A DNA stretch of 64,000 nt from Bos javanicus (GCF_032452875.1 NC_083869.1:77928501-77992500); one strand, 5' to 3'; positions 36,433 through 48,304 are shown, counted from the stretch's first letter. The notes: generated from the sequence alone by a model not told the origin. Translations and numbers: made by a program.

Positions 36433-36935
36433 TGTTAAAAGGCAGTAAATCAATTATCAGGAAACATTAAAATGTTTATACTTAGATATCCCATGGGAAA
36501 TACTACATTTCAGATTTATTATGACTTGATGGCAATGAAGCAGACCATCAGTGATGACCAGAGCACCAGTGCCTAGAAAGTATTGGACACCCTGTAAATT
36601 GAATACCCTTCTCCCCTCCACTTTCACTGAAGGAAGGGAAAAACTGAATAAAAAGTAATATACCAAAATTAGCTAGACATCTTCTGTTTTTAGATAAAAC
36701 ACTGAGTAGTTATATTTAGTTTTAGAACCTATGTGAATATTTTGTGTTCTACTAAATATAAAAGACATTAAACACATTGCAAGACTGCTTACCAATTGAC
36801 AAATATTTGATGGCCCTGTGTGTCAAGCATTATAATAAAAGCTGTAGATAATTCACTCAAGAACAAGTAAGGCAGAGATCCTTTCCTTGAAGTAAGAAAA
36901 GATGATAGAATATTACTCATATGCTACCCACACCT
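36433..36935. other. Unique sequence
   Basis: No coding or repeat signal recognised. Confidence 0.4.
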
Positions 36936-36939
36936 CTAA

Positions 36940-37090
36940 AGCAGTGGTTTATGCTTTAATGTTCATAAAAATCCTACTGAGGTGTTTGGAAACAGATATT
37001 TTTCACTATCAGCATCCTCCAGGCAATCTGATTCAGCACATCCGAGGTTAGTCCCAGCAATCTACATTTACAACGGATGCCCTAAATGAA
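36940..37090 (+). repeat. MER5-like hAT remnant
   Basis: 'aaagcagtggtttatgctttaatgttcataaaaatcctactgagg ... caatctgattcagcacatccgaggttagtcccagcaatctacatttacaa' follows the MER5A consensus order. Non-autonomous, ancient. Confidence 0.5.
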
Positions 37091-37104
37091 GGTGAAATAA
37101 AATT

Positions 37105-37295
37105 TATAACTTGGGAAGCAGTTATCAAACCTATATGCATATTAAAATTCCTTTATGATCCTTCTAAAAATTCCAAGGCCTATTCCTCACACCCAACATT
37201 CTAACTGAATTGCTTTTGGTGTTGTATTTTTGAAAGATCTGCAAGTTACGCTAAGGCACACTCAGGACTGAGGAACACTGCCTTAGAGAACCAGA
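37105..37295 (+). repeat. Second MER5-like hAT remnant
   Basis: 'gcagttatcaaacctatatgcatattaaaattcc ... ttccaaggcctattcctcacacccaacattctaactgaattgc ... gaggaacactgcctta' matches MER5A. Lies directly after a similar remnant. Confidence 0.55.
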
Positions 37296-37599
37296 ACAAT
37301 GAGGTCAAAAACCCTGGTAGATAATTTACGTTGTGTGGGTCATAACTTTTCTGATGTGACCCACTTCTTAGATGCTTACTAGCTAATTATCATATAGTCA
37401 TTGTTGAAATAATCTGCGGTAGAATAGTTACATTTATTTTACTTTTAATATTTCATACACTCTTGTGCTTTACATATGAATAATTGTGTTTAATCTTCTT
37501 TGAGACCCATTACCCCTTTATGATTTCTTTAAAGTTTAGATCTGAGAATAAATTACCTTTCTTGAAACAATCAGAAACTCCTCCTTACCCTTAGGTAGA

Positions 37600-37695
37600 T
37601 TGATTTATCCTGTCCTCAGATATTATGGTTGTGAGGATTAAAAGAGAAGAGTTGTGTGTAAAGCAACTTGAGGATCTAGAATCCAGTAAATATTA
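37600..37695 (+). repeat. MIR-like SINE 3' half
   Basis: 'gttgtgaggattaaaagagaagag...gtaaagcaacttgaggatctagaatccagtaaatatt' corresponds to the MIR 3' half (gttgtgaggattaaatgag ... gtaaagcgcttag). Confidence 0.55.
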
Positions 37696-37710
37696 AATCT
37701 GATCTCCAGA

Positions 37711-37711
37711 T

Positions 37712-37743
<32 letters not shown>

Positions 37744-37745
37744 GT
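37711..37745. repeat. (CA)n/(TA)n microsatellite
   Basis: About 12 CA units followed by TA units, at the edge of a SINE fragment. Confidence 0.92.
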
Positions 37746-37747
37746 GC

Positions 37748-37871
37748 TCACAGGAGTGGGTTGCCATTTCCTGCTCCAGGGGATCTTTCCAACCTAGAAA
37801 TTAAACCCACTTCTCCTGCGTCTCCTGCACTGGCAGGGGGATTCTTTACCACTGCAACACCTGGGAAGCCT

Positions 37872-37872
<1 letters not shown>
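37748..37872 (-). mobile_element. Bov-tA SINE, tRNA-head part, antisense
   Basis: 'gagtgggttgccatttcctgctccaggggatctttcc ... ttctttaccactgcaacacctgggaagcc'. It lies between a (CA)n and a (GT)n tract, and its A-unit end is missing. Confidence 0.85.
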
Positions 37873-37905
<33 letters not shown>

Positions 37906-37914
37906 TGTGTGTGT
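37873..37914. repeat. (GT)n microsatellite
   Basis: Roughly 20 GT units with a single interruption. Confidence 0.93.
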
Positions 37915-38298
37915 CTATACTTTTTCAGATTTTTCACTTACAGGTTATAATAAAATATTGAGTATTATTTCCTGTGCTATACAGTAGGTCCTTCCTTGTT
38001 GGCTATCTACTTTATTTAATAGTTTGTATCTATTAAGCCAAAACTCCTAATTTATCCTTCTCTCTCTTCCCCTTTGGTAGCCATAAGTTTGTTTTCTATG
38101 CTTGTGAGTCTCTTTCCACTTTGTAAATAAGTTCATCTGTATCATGTTTTAGATTCCATGTATAAGTGATATATGATATTTATCTTTCTCTGTCTGACTT
38201 ACTTCACTTAGTATGATAATCTCTAGGTCCATCCATGTTGCTATAAAAATCACTTTGCTGTACACCTGAAACTAACATAACATTGTAAATTAACTATG
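37915..38298 (+). mobile_element. Old L1 3' end, first part inverted
   Basis: 37,915-38,250 is antisense L1 3' UTR ('cctgtgctatacagtaggtcc', 'gattccatgtataagtgatat', 'cttcacttagtatgataat'). 38,251-38,298 is sense L1 3' UTR ('aatcactttgctgtacacctgaaactaacataacattgtaaat'), which in the consensus lies just downstream of the antisense part. This fits a 5'-inverted L1. Two independent pieces are also possible because no TSD was found. Confidence 0.6.
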
Positions 38299-38359
38299 CA
38301 AAAGTGAAAGTGTTAGTCCCTCGGTAGTGTCAAACTCTTTGCAACCCCATGGACAGTAG
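38299..38359 (-). mobile_element. Bov-tA SINE, 3' part (left half of split copy), antisense
   Basis: 'aaagtgaaagtgttagtccctcggtagtgtcaaactctttgcaaccccatggacagtag' is the start of an antisense A unit. It breaks off where BovB begins and continues at 45,414. Confidence 0.88.
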
Positions 38360-38361
38360 GG

Positions 38362-39437
38362 ATGGAGCCAAAGCAAAAACAACATCCAGTTGTGGATAAG
38401 ACTGGTGATAGAAGTAATGTTCGATGCTGTGAAGAGCAGTATTCCATAGAAACCTGGAATGTTAGGTCCATGAATCAAGGCAAATTGAAAGTGGTCAAAC
38501 AGGAGATGACAAGAGTGAACATCGACATTCTAGGAATCAGTGAACTAAGATGGACTGGAATGGTTGACTTTAACTCAGATGACCATTACTGTGCATAGGA
38601 ATCTCTTAGAAGAAATGGAATAGCCATCATAGTCAAAAAAATAGTCCAAAATGCAGTACTTGGATGCAATATCAAAAACGACAGAATGATCTCTGATCGT
38701 TTCCAAGGCAAACCATTCAAGTCTATGCCCCGACCAGTAATACTGAAGAAGCTGAATTTGAGCGGTTCTATGAAGACCTACAAGACCTTCTAGAACTAAC
38801 ACCCAAAAAAGATGTCCTTTTCTTTATAGGGGACTGGAATGCAAAAGTAGGAAGTCAAGAAACACCTGGAGTAACAGGCAAATTTGGCCTTGGAGTACAG
38901 AATGAAGCAGGGCAAAAGTTAATAGAGTTCTTCCCAGACACGGCACTGGTTATAGGAAACACCCTCTTCCAACAGCACAAGAGAAGACTCTACACATGAA
39001 CATCACTAGATGGTCAACACTGAAATCAGATTGATTATATTCTTTGCAGCCAAAGAAGAAGAAGCTCTATACAGTCAGCAAAATCAAGACTGGGAGCTGA
39101 CTGTGGCTCGGATCCTGAACTCCTTATTGCGAAATTCAGACTGAAATTGAAGAAAGTGTAGAAAACCACTAGGCCATTCAGGTATGATCTAAATCAAATC
39201 CCTTATGATTATACAGTGGAACTGAGAAATAGATTTAAGGGACTAGATCTGACAGACTGAGTGCCTGATGAACTATGGACGGAGGTTCGAGACTTTGTAC
39301 AGGAGACAGGAATCAAGACCATCCCCAAGAAAAAGAAATGCAAAAAAGCAAAATGGCTGTCTGAGGAGCCCTTACAAATAGCTGTTAAAAGAAGGAAAGC
39401 AAAAAGCAAAGGAGAAAAGGAAAGATACCCCATTTGA
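38362..39437 (+). pseudogene. BovB endonuclease domain remnant
   Basis: APE-type endonuclease that in an active BovB nicks the target. The frame at 38,362-38,598 gives the N-terminal TWNVRSMNQGKLKVVKQEMTRVNIDILGISELRWTGM. Further on GDWNAKVGSQETPG (about 38,829-38,870) is the conserved DWN block. In the C-terminal motif the catalytic histidine of SDHEL is proline (SDPEL, codon cct at 39,114-39,116). Several frameshifts and stops (for example tga at 38,997-38,999). Confidence 0.8.
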
Positions 39438-39581
39438 ATGCAGAGTTCCAAAGAATAGCAAGGAGAAATAAGAAAACCTTCCTCAGCGATCAATGCAAAG
39501 AAATAGAGGAAAACAACAGAATGGGAAAGACTAGAGATCTCTTTAAGAAAATTAGATACCAAGGGAATATTTTATGCAAAG

Positions 39582-40700
39582 ATGGGCTCAATAAAGGACA
39601 GAAATGATAGGGACCTAACAGGACCAGCAGATATTAAGAAGAGGTGGCAAGATTACACAGATGAAATGTACAAAAATGATCTTCACAACCCAGATAATCA
39701 TGATGGTGTGATCACTCACCTAGAGCCAGACATCCTGGAATGTGAAGTCAAGTGGGCCTTAGGAAGCATCACTATGAGCAAAGCTAGCAGAAGTGATGGA
39801 ATTCCAGTTGAGCTATTTCAAATCCTGGAAGATGATGCTGTGAAAGTGCTGTACTCAATATGCCAGCAAATTTGGAAAACTCAGCATTGATTACAGGACT
39901 GGAAAAGGTCAGTTTTCATTCCAATCCCAAAGAAAGGCAATGTCAAAGAATGCTCAAAATACCACACAACTGCACTCATCTCACACGCTAGTAAAGTGAT
40001 GCTTAAAATTCTCCAAACCAGTCTTCAGCAATATGTGAACCATGAACTTCCAGATGTTCAAGTTGGTTTTAGAAAAGGCAGAGGAACCAGAGATCAAATT
40101 GCTAACATCCGCTGGATCATAGAAAAAGCAAGAGAGGTCCAGAAAAAACATCTATTTCTGCTTTATTGACTATGCCAAAGCTTTTGACTGTGTGTATCAC
40201 AATAAACTGTAGGCAATTCTGAAAGTGATAAGAATACCAGACCACCTGACCTGCCACTTAAGAAACCTGTATGCAGGTCAGGAAGCAATCGTTAGAACTG
40301 TACATGGAAAAACAGACTGATTCCAAACAGGAAAATGAGTATGTCAAGTCTGTATATTGTCACCCTGCTTATTTAACTTATATGCAGAGTACATCATGAT
40401 AAATGCTGGGCTGGATGAAGCACAAGCTGGAATCAAGATTGCTTGGAGAAATATCAATAACCTCAGATATGCAGATGACAACATCCTTATGGCAGGAAGT
40501 AAAGAGGAACTGAAGAGCCTCTTGATTAAAGTGAAAGAGGAGAGTGAAAAAGTTGGCTTATAGCTCAACATTCAGAAAACTAAGATCATAGCATCTGGTC
40601 CCATCACTTCATGGCTAATAGATGGGGAAACAGTGGAAACAGTGTCAGACTTTATTTTGGGGGACTCCAAAATCACTACAGATGGTGATTGCAGCCATAA
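39582..40700 (+). pseudogene. BovB reverse-transcriptase remnant
   Basis: 39,582-39,890 gives the region leading to RT (DIKKRWQDYTDEMYKNDLHNPDNHDGVITHLEPDILECEVKWALGSITMSKASRSDGIPVELF). Beyond it, broken by frameshifts, come the finger-palm segments. 40,357-40,563 holds the YADD box (LRYADDNILMAGSKEEL). Stops at 40,210-40,212 (tag) and elsewhere. Inactive. Confidence 0.82.
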
Positions 40701-40713
40701 AATTAAAAGATGC

Positions 40714-43700
40714 ACCTTAAACGTAAATGGGTTGAATGCCCCAACCAAAAGACAAAGACTGGCTGAATGGATAAAAAAACAAGACCCCTACATATGTTGT
40801 CTATAACAGACCCACCTCAAAACAGGGGACACATACAGACTGAAAGTGAAGGGCTAGAAAAAGATTTTTCATGCAAAGAGGAACCAAAAGAAAGCAGAAG
40901 TAGCAATACTCATATCAGATAAAATAGACTTTAAAACAAAGGCTGTGAAAAGAGACAAAGACAGTCACTACATAATGATCAAAGGATCAATCCAAGAAGA
41001 AGATATAACAATTATAAGTATATATGCACCCAACACAGGAGCACCACAATATGTAAGACAAATGCTAACAAGTATGAAAGGAGAAATTAACAATAATACA
41101 ATAATAGTGGGAGACTTTAATACCCCACTCACATCTATGGATAGATCAACTAAACAGAAAATTAACAAGGAAACACAAACTTTAAACAATACAATAGACC
41201 AGTTAGACCTAATTGATATCTATGGGACATTTCATCCCAAAACAATGAATTTCACCTTTTTCTCAAGCGCACATGGAACCTTCTCCAGGATAGATCACAT
41301 CCTGGGCCATAAATCTAGCCTTGGTAAATTCAAAAAAATAAAAATCATTCCAAGCATCTTCTCTGACCACAATGCAGTAAGATTAGATCTCAATTACAGA
41401 AGAAAAACTATTAAAAATTCCAACATTTGGAAACTGAACAACACGCTGCTGAATAACCAACAAATCACAGAAGAAATCAAAAAAGAAATAAAAATTTGCA
41501 TAGAAATGAATGAAAATGAAAACACAACAACCCAAACCTGTGGGACACTGTAAAAGCAGTCCTAAGGGGAAAGTTCATAGCAATACAGGCATACCTCAAG
41601 AAACAAGAAAAAAGTCAAATAAATAACCTAACTCTACACCTAAAGCAACTAGAAAAGGAAGAAATGAAAAACCCCAGGGTTAGTAGAAGGAAAGAAATCT
41701 TAAAAATTAGGGCAGAAATAAATGCAAAAGAAACAAAAGAGACCATAGGAAAAATCAACAAAACCAAAAGCTGGTTCTTTGAAAGGATAAATAAAATTGA
41801 CAAACCATTAGCCAGACTCATCAAGAAACAAAGGGAGAAAAATCAAATCAATAAAATTAGAAATGAAAGTGGAGAGATCACAACAGACAACACAGAAATA
41901 CAAAGGATCATAAGAGACTACTATCAACAATTATATGCCAATAAAATGGACAACGTGGAAGAAATGTGCAAATTCTTAGAAAAGTATAACTTTCCAAAAC
42001 TGGACCAGGAAGAAATAGAAAATCTTAACAGACCCATCAAAAGCGCAGAAATTGAAACTGTAATCAAAAATCTTCCAGCAAACAAAAGCCCAGGTCCAGA
42101 TGGCTTCACAGCTGAATTCTACCAAAAATTTAGAGAAGAGCTAAAACCTATCCTACTCAAACTCTTCCAGAAAATTGCAGAGGAAGGTAAACTTCCAAAC
42201 TCATTCTATGAGGCCACCATCATCCTAATACCAAAACCTGACAAAGATCCCACAAAAAAAAAGAAAACTACAGGCCAATATCACTGATGAACATAGATGC
42301 AAAAATCCTAAACAAAATTCTAGCAATCAGAATCCAACAACACAGTAAAAAGATCATACACCATGACCAAGTGGGCTTTATCCCAGGGATGCAAGGATTC
42401 TTCAATATCCACAAATCAATCAATGTAATACACCACATTAACAAATTGAAAAATAAAAACCATATGATTATCTCAATAGATGCAGAGAAAGCCTTTGACA
42501 AAATTCAACATCCATTTATGATAAGAACTCTCCAGAAAGCAGGAATAGAAGGAACGTACCTCAACATAATAAAAGCTATATATGACAAACCCACAGCAAA
42601 CATTATCCTCAATGGTGAAAAATTGAAAGCGTTTTCTCTAAAGTCAGGAATAAGACAAGGGTGCCCACTTTCACCATTACTATTCAACATAGCTTTGGCC
42701 ACAGCAATCAGAGCAGAAAAAGAAATAAAAGGAATCCAAATTGGAAAAGAAGAAGTAAAACTCTCACTATTTGCAGATGACATGATCCTCTACATAGAAA
42801 ACCCTGAAGACTCCACTAGAAAATTACTAGAACTAATCAATGACTATAGTAAAGTTGCAGGATATAAAATCAACACACAGAAATCCCTTGCATTCCTATA
42901 CACTAATAATGAGAAAACAGAGAAATTAAGGAAACAATTCCATTCACCATTGCAACGGAAAGAATAAAATACTTAGGAATATATCTACCTAAAGAAACTA
43001 AAGACCTATATAGAAAATTATAAAACACTGGTGAAAGAAATCAAAGAGGACACTAATAGATGGAGAAATATACCATGCTCATGGATTGGAAGAATCAATA
43101 TAGTGAAAATGAGTATACTACCCAAAGCAATTTATAGATTCAATGCAATCCCTATCAAGCTACCAACGGTATTCTTCACAGAGCTAGAACAAATAATTTC
43201 ACAGTTTGTATGGAAATACAAAAAACCTTGAATAGCCAAAGCTATCTTGAGAAAGAAGAATGGAACTGGAGGAATCAACCTGCCTGACTTCAGGCTCTAC
43301 TACAAAGCCACAGTCATCAAGACAGTATGGTACTGGCACAAAGACAGAAATATAGGTCCATGGAACAAAATAGAAAGCCCAGAGATAAATCCACGCACAT
43401 ATGGACACCTTATCTTTGACAAAGGAGGCAAGAATATACAATGGTTTAAAGACAATCTCTTTAACAAGTGGTGCTGGGAAAATTGGTCAACCACTTGTAA
43501 AAGAATGAAACTAGAACACTTTCTAACACCATACACAAAAATAAACTCAAAATGGATTAAAGATCTAAACATAAGACCAGAAACTATAAAACTCCTAGAG
43601 GAGAACATAGGCAAAACACTCTCTGACATACATCACAGCAGGACCCTCTATGACCCACCTCCCAGAATATTAGAAATAAAAGCAAAAATAAGCAAATGGG

Positions 43701-44489
43701 ACCTAATTAAACTTAAAAAGCTTCTGCACAACAAAGGAAACTATAAGCAAGGTGAAAAGACAGCCTTCACAATGGGAGAAAATAATAGCAAATGAAGCAA
43801 CTGACAAACAACTAATTTCAAAAATATACAAGCAACTCCTACAGCTCAACTCCAGAAAAATAAATGACCCAATCAAAAAATGGGCCAAAGAACTAAATAA
43901 ACATTTCTCCAAAGAAGACATACAGATGGCTAACAAACACATGAAAAGATGCTCAACATCACTCATTATCAGAGAAATGCAAATCAAAACCACTATGAGG
44001 TACCATTTCACGCCAGTCAGAATGGCTGCGATCCAAAAGTCTACAAGCAATAAATGCTGGAGAGGGTATGGAGAAAAGGGAACCCTCTTACACTATTGGT
44101 GGGAATGCAAACTATTATAGCCACTATGGAGAACAGTGTGGAGATTCCTTAAAAAACTGGAACTAGAACTGCCTTATGATCCAGCAATCCCACTGCTGGG
44201 CATACACACTGAGGAAACCCGAAGGGAAAGAGACACGTGTACCCCAATGTTCATCGCAGCACTGTTTATAATAGCTAGGACATGGAAGCAACCTAGATGT
44301 CCATCAGCAGATGAATGGATAAGAAAGCAGTGGTACATATACACAATGGAGTATTATTCAGCCATTAAAAAGAATACATTTGAATCAGTTCTAATGGGAT
44401 GGATGAAACTGGACCCGATTATACAGAGTGAAGTAAGCCAGAAAGAAAAACACCAATACAGTATACTAACACATATATATGGAATTTAG
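40714..44489 (+). pseudogene. L1 ORF2 (endonuclease-RT), 5'-truncated and frameshifted
   Basis: The most complete L1 ORF2 in the window. Endonuclease: LNVNGLNAPTKRQRLAEWIKKQDPYICCL at the start, 40,945-41,553 with SIYAPN, VGDFNTPL and the intact SDHNAVRL motif (about 41,359-41,383). 41,664-42,287: linker and RT N-terminus with KSPGPDGFTAEFYQ. 42,287-42,967: RT palm with IDAEKAFDKIQHPF, SGIRQGCPLSPLLFN and LFADDMILYIE. 43,031-43,795: downstream region. 43,752-44,489: C-terminal part with the CWRGYGEKG...LLHYWWECK segment (second Cys of the usual CWRGCGEKG is Tyr) ending HIYGI. Frameshifts near 41,550, 42,285, 42,960 and 43,770, and a stop at 43,229-43,231 fitting CGA-to-TGA decay. Confidence 0.9.
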
Positions 44490-44870
44490 AAAGATGGTAA
44501 CAATAATCCTGTATACGAGACAGCAAAAGAGACACTAATGTATAGAACAGTCTTATGGACTCTGTGGGAGAGTGAAAGGGTGGGAAGATTTGGGAGAATG
44601 GCATTGAAACATGTAGAATATCATGTATGAAATGAGTTGCCAGTCCAGGTTCGATGCACAATACTAGATGTTGGGGCTGGTGCACTGGGACGACCCAGAG
44701 AGATGGTATGGGGAGGGAGGAGGTAGGAAGGTTCAGGACGGGGAACACATGTATACCTCTGGTGGATTCATTTTGATATTTGGCAAAACCAATACAATAT
44801 TTTAAAGTTTAAAAATAAAATAAAATTAAAAAAATATGCCCAATAGAAGGAAAAAAATAAAAATAAAAAA
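40714..44870 (+). mobile_element. L1 (L1-BT type), 5'-truncated, inserted into BovB
   Basis: Bounded by taaaagatgc at 40,704-40,713 and 44,871-44,880. The BovB sequence reads straight on after the second copy (cttactccttgg). Starts in the first residues of the ORF2 endonuclease and contains ORF2 and the 3' UTR (about 44,490-44,810). It ends in a first A-rich tail (44,811-44,834), a 16-bp non-A stretch (44,835-44,850) and a second A-rich tail (44,851-44,870). Confidence 0.95.
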
Positions 44871-44880
44871 TAAAAGATGC

Positions 44881-45413
44881 TTACTCCTTGGAAGCAAAGT
44901 TATGACCAACCTAGACAGCATATTAAAAAGCAGAGACATTACTTTGCCATCAAAGGTCTGTCTATTCAAGGCTATGGTTTTTCCAGGGGTCATGTATGGA
45001 TGTAAAAGTTGGACTGTGAGGAACGCTGAACACTAAATAATTGATGCTTTTGAACTGTGATGTTGGAGAAGACTTTTGAGAGTCTGTTGAACTGCAAGGA
45101 GATCCAACCAGTCCATCTTAAAGGAGATCAGTCCTGGGTCTTCACTGGAAGGACTGATGTTGAAGCTGAAACTCCAATACTTTGGCCACCTCATGTGAAG
45201 AGTTGACTCATTGGAAAAGACCCTGATGCTGGGAAGGATTGGGGGCAGGAGGAGAAGGGGACGACAGAGGATGAGATGATTGGATGGCATCACCGACTCA
45301 ATGGACATGGGTTTGGGTGGACTCTGGGAGTTTTTGATGGACAGGGAGGCCTGGCTTGCTGCAGTTCATGGGGTCGCAAAGAGTCAGACACGACTGAGTG
45401 ACTGAACTTAACT
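44881..45413 (+). pseudogene. BovB C-terminal remnant after the L1 insert
   Basis: Continues the BovB reading from LLLGSKVMTNLDSILKSRDITLPSKVCLFKAMVFPGVMYGCKSWTVRNAEH (44,836-45,036 in frame, first codons belong to the L1 tail). Decays with stops (taa at 45,034-45,036) before the 3' end. Confidence 0.82.
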
Positions 45414-45568
45414 GGACTCTAGCCTTTCATGCTCTTCAGTCCATGGAATTCTCCAGGCAAGAATACTGGAGTAGGGTGCCATTCCCTTCTCTGTAGGATC
45501 TTCCTGACCCAAGGATCAAACCCAGGTCTCCCGCATTGCAGGTAGATTCTTTACTGTTTGAGCCACCT
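45414..45568 (-). mobile_element. Bov-tA SINE, 5' part (right half of split copy), antisense
   Basis: 'cagtccatggaattctccaggcaagaatactggagtaggg ... ttctttactgtttgagccacctta' completes the antisense SINE begun at 38,299. A short extra stretch (45,421-45,440) lies at the break. Confidence 0.88.
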
Positions 45569-46862
45569 TATACTTTCATCTAAAAGAAAAAAAAAAAAAA
45601 AACCTTAGAAAAAGAAACAAAACAAAATCTGACCCTCCAGAAACCAATTTATCTCTCTAGTAAAAGGTAATGGCTTGACTATAATCCTCCTCTTTATAAA
45701 CACACAGAACCTCTAAACTTTTGCAGAACCACATCTACCCTCTGAGGCATCAAATCTTAAAAGTTGTTTCTCCCTCTGCTTTAAAGCCCTTGTCATTCTG
45801 CCCCTCAACTTGCTGTCTGGTCTTAGTTTAGTTGTCTGGAAGCCATGATATTTTTAATATATAGTGAACATCCTGGCCAGTTCTTGATCCTGGACAATAG
45901 TGTCCTGGATGGTCTAAGTGCAGAATAGGATATGACCATTTAAACAGAAATTCAAAGGTGGAGACATGTGCATGTGTGTCTGTGCATGCATGTTACAGAG
46001 AGAGAGAGAGAGAGAATGGTAAGTGAAAGGCACTAATTGTTGAAGGTGAAAAGCCTGTCTCAGGAGATGATTGATTTTCCACCAGTTGATCTAATGGTAA
46101 TTACATATATCATTTGGTAAACAAATTCTTTAATCTGACAATTGCTGCTTTCAAAATCTGTATGTTAGTTTAGAACATAAATAATGCAGCTTCTCAGTAG
46201 CTTAGTGGTGTTTTTGTTTTTCCACTGAAAAATTCTACTCCTGATTCTGCAATGATAGTGCATTCCAAGTTCCCAAGTGCATTCTCTTCAGGGCTAGTAC
46301 TAATGAAAACTGAGCAATACAGTCAATGCAGAGTTGCATATTTAGAGATAAGTTGAAAGCAATCTTTGGGACCATCAAAGCAACCCCGTTCTTGTAGAGA
46401 TGAAGAACCGGTTCCATGGTGCTAATATTCTCTTATAAGTAGGTCACCAGCATTCTGTATTCCCATATGAATAAGAAACAGTTTTGTCCAGAAAGAAGTC
46501 TTTATTGAAGAAGAGAGCTGCAAAAGTTACATTTGATCATGGGCCAATAATGTCAAAAGAAAGACAGAGTGTTAGTAAATTCAAAAAGATGCCAGGGATC
46601 TGGAATGGTCAAGGGAGGCTAAAGGATTAAAATGAATTTTAACTTGTTCAGAGTGTGCCCTAGTTTTTTCAACCATGTTTGGATCAAATATTTAAAGAAA
46701 ATTTTCTCCCTTTTCTCTGTATTCTGAATTGTTTTCTCTAATAGTCATAGAAAATGCATTTTCTTTCACCCTTTTCTTACTGGCTAACTAAGCTAGACTA
46801 TCACTATTTTATAAATGTGTCTTTATTCCTTGAAATAGTCTAGAAAATAAAATAAAAATAAG
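45569..46862. other. Unique sequence with A run and (GA)n
   Basis: Poly(A) at 45,586-45,602 and a (GA)n of about 9 units at 45,996-46,013. No gene or other repeat recognised. Confidence 0.45.
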
Positions 46863-46869
46863 CATACAG

Positions 46870-47066
46870 TTAAGAAAGTGAAGGTCGCTCAGTCGTGTCC
46901 GACTCTTTGTGACCACATGGACTGTATAGGCCATGAAATTCTCCAGGCCAGAATATCGAAGTGGGTAGCCTTTCCCTTCTCCAGTGGATCTTTCTGACTC
47001 AGGAATCAAACCAGGGTCTCTTGCATTGCAGGCGGATTCTTTACCAACTGAGCTATGAAGGAAGCC
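46870..47066 (-). mobile_element. Bov-tA SINE, antisense
   Basis: 'aagtgaaggtcgctcagtcgtgtccgactctttgtgacc ... ctttaccaactgagctatgaaggaagcc'. Close to consensus, so relatively young. Possible short duplication atacagt on both sides. Confidence 0.9.
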
Positions 47067-48300
47067 ATATACAGTCACGCAAGTAAATAAGAATTATAAA
47101 AGATATAGGAGTAAAATGTTTAATTTGTGACACAGGTTGTCAAACTGTTCAATAATCAGAAGTCTGAGTTTTCATTGTTTAGAGGGAATTTTGAAAGTTA
47201 TAAAGTGCTGCGGTGACCCTGAAAACAATACAGGGGACATTTAGGGCTGCAGAATGTAAGTAGGGAGAAATGTGAGTTATTGATAATGTATGTGGGGGTT
47301 CTTCTGAGGGTGAAAGTGTTTTAAAATTATAATATTATAGTAAGGTCTACACAACTCTGTATTACTAAAGGCTATTGAGTTATATATTTATAACTATATA
47401 ATGGGTGAATTGTATGGTAGGTGGATTATATCTTAATAAAGTTATCATCATTTTTTTAAAGAAGGTTTTCAAGTTTATGTATACAGAAGCCAAAGGGATT
47501 AGATAGAAACAGATACTGATAATCTCTAGGAATTTTTTTCAACATAGTCGTTTCAGTAACTATTAATTACTATAGACCATATCTCATCTGAGAGGCTGCC
47601 TTCATGAAGTAATTGACTTTATTTAGCTGTGGTTCTTTGCTGTGGAAAGTAATTATATGTAATAGGCATTCCCTCATCTTCAAGTCACCCAAGATATGAA
47701 GCCAATAGCAAGAAGTGATTGCATATAATGGGAGTAGTTGTTTCTAACAGTTGATGTACAGTTTCTCATTTGTTAGGGGGAGAGAGTTTCATCTACTTCC
47801 ACATGTGAATGTTATCTTTTAACCAAATTTATACTGTAGTTGCAATAATACCATTTACTATCATTTCAAAAATATGGATTGATTATTAAAACCAGCAGCT
47901 TTTAATGAGCCCACATAAATAACAGCTAGCCTTGCCATTAATTAAATGTTGCTAAATTATTTTCTTTCTTTGTGTATGCTTGCCTTATCATGCTAAGAGA
48001 TGGTAATCTACTGTTTATTAAATGACAGTAAATGCATAAAAAGGATGGTGATAAATAGCTTTATATAAATTTTCAATATTGTACTGTCATTCCTGTGTGA
48101 CTCACGTGATTTTATATGAATAATGAATATGGTGAAATGGGATTTGTTTCTCCACATTTTAATTAAACATAAAATAAAGGACCACAGAGAAGAGTGTCAG
48201 ATAATTTCAATTACTGGCCCTTTGTACCATATGATTTGAGAGGAGATGTGGTCTGCTTTTGTTTTAGTGTTTGACATGTATTAGTATGAAGTCCTGTATT
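47067..48300. other. Long repeat-free unique stretch
   Basis: No transposon motif recognised over more than 1.2 kb, which is unusual for this window. Several TAATTA-type motifs occur (for example about 47,565, 47,938 and 48,162). No open frame of note. Confidence 0.5.
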
Positions 48301-48304
48301 ACCC

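Larger units (their letters stand above)
38360..45413 (+). mobile_element. BovB LINE, nearly full length, split by L1
   Basis: BovB from the region just before the endonuclease (about 38,360-40,713) to the 3' end (44,881-45,413), about 2.9 kb without the L1 insert. It sits inside a Bov-tA SINE; the short flanks ggacagtag (38,351-38,359) and ggactctag (45,414-45,422) look like its duplication (7 of 9). The L1 at 40,714-44,870 interrupts it at 'aaattaaaagatgc'. The 3' tail is degenerate (ctgaacttaactgg). Confidence 0.92.
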
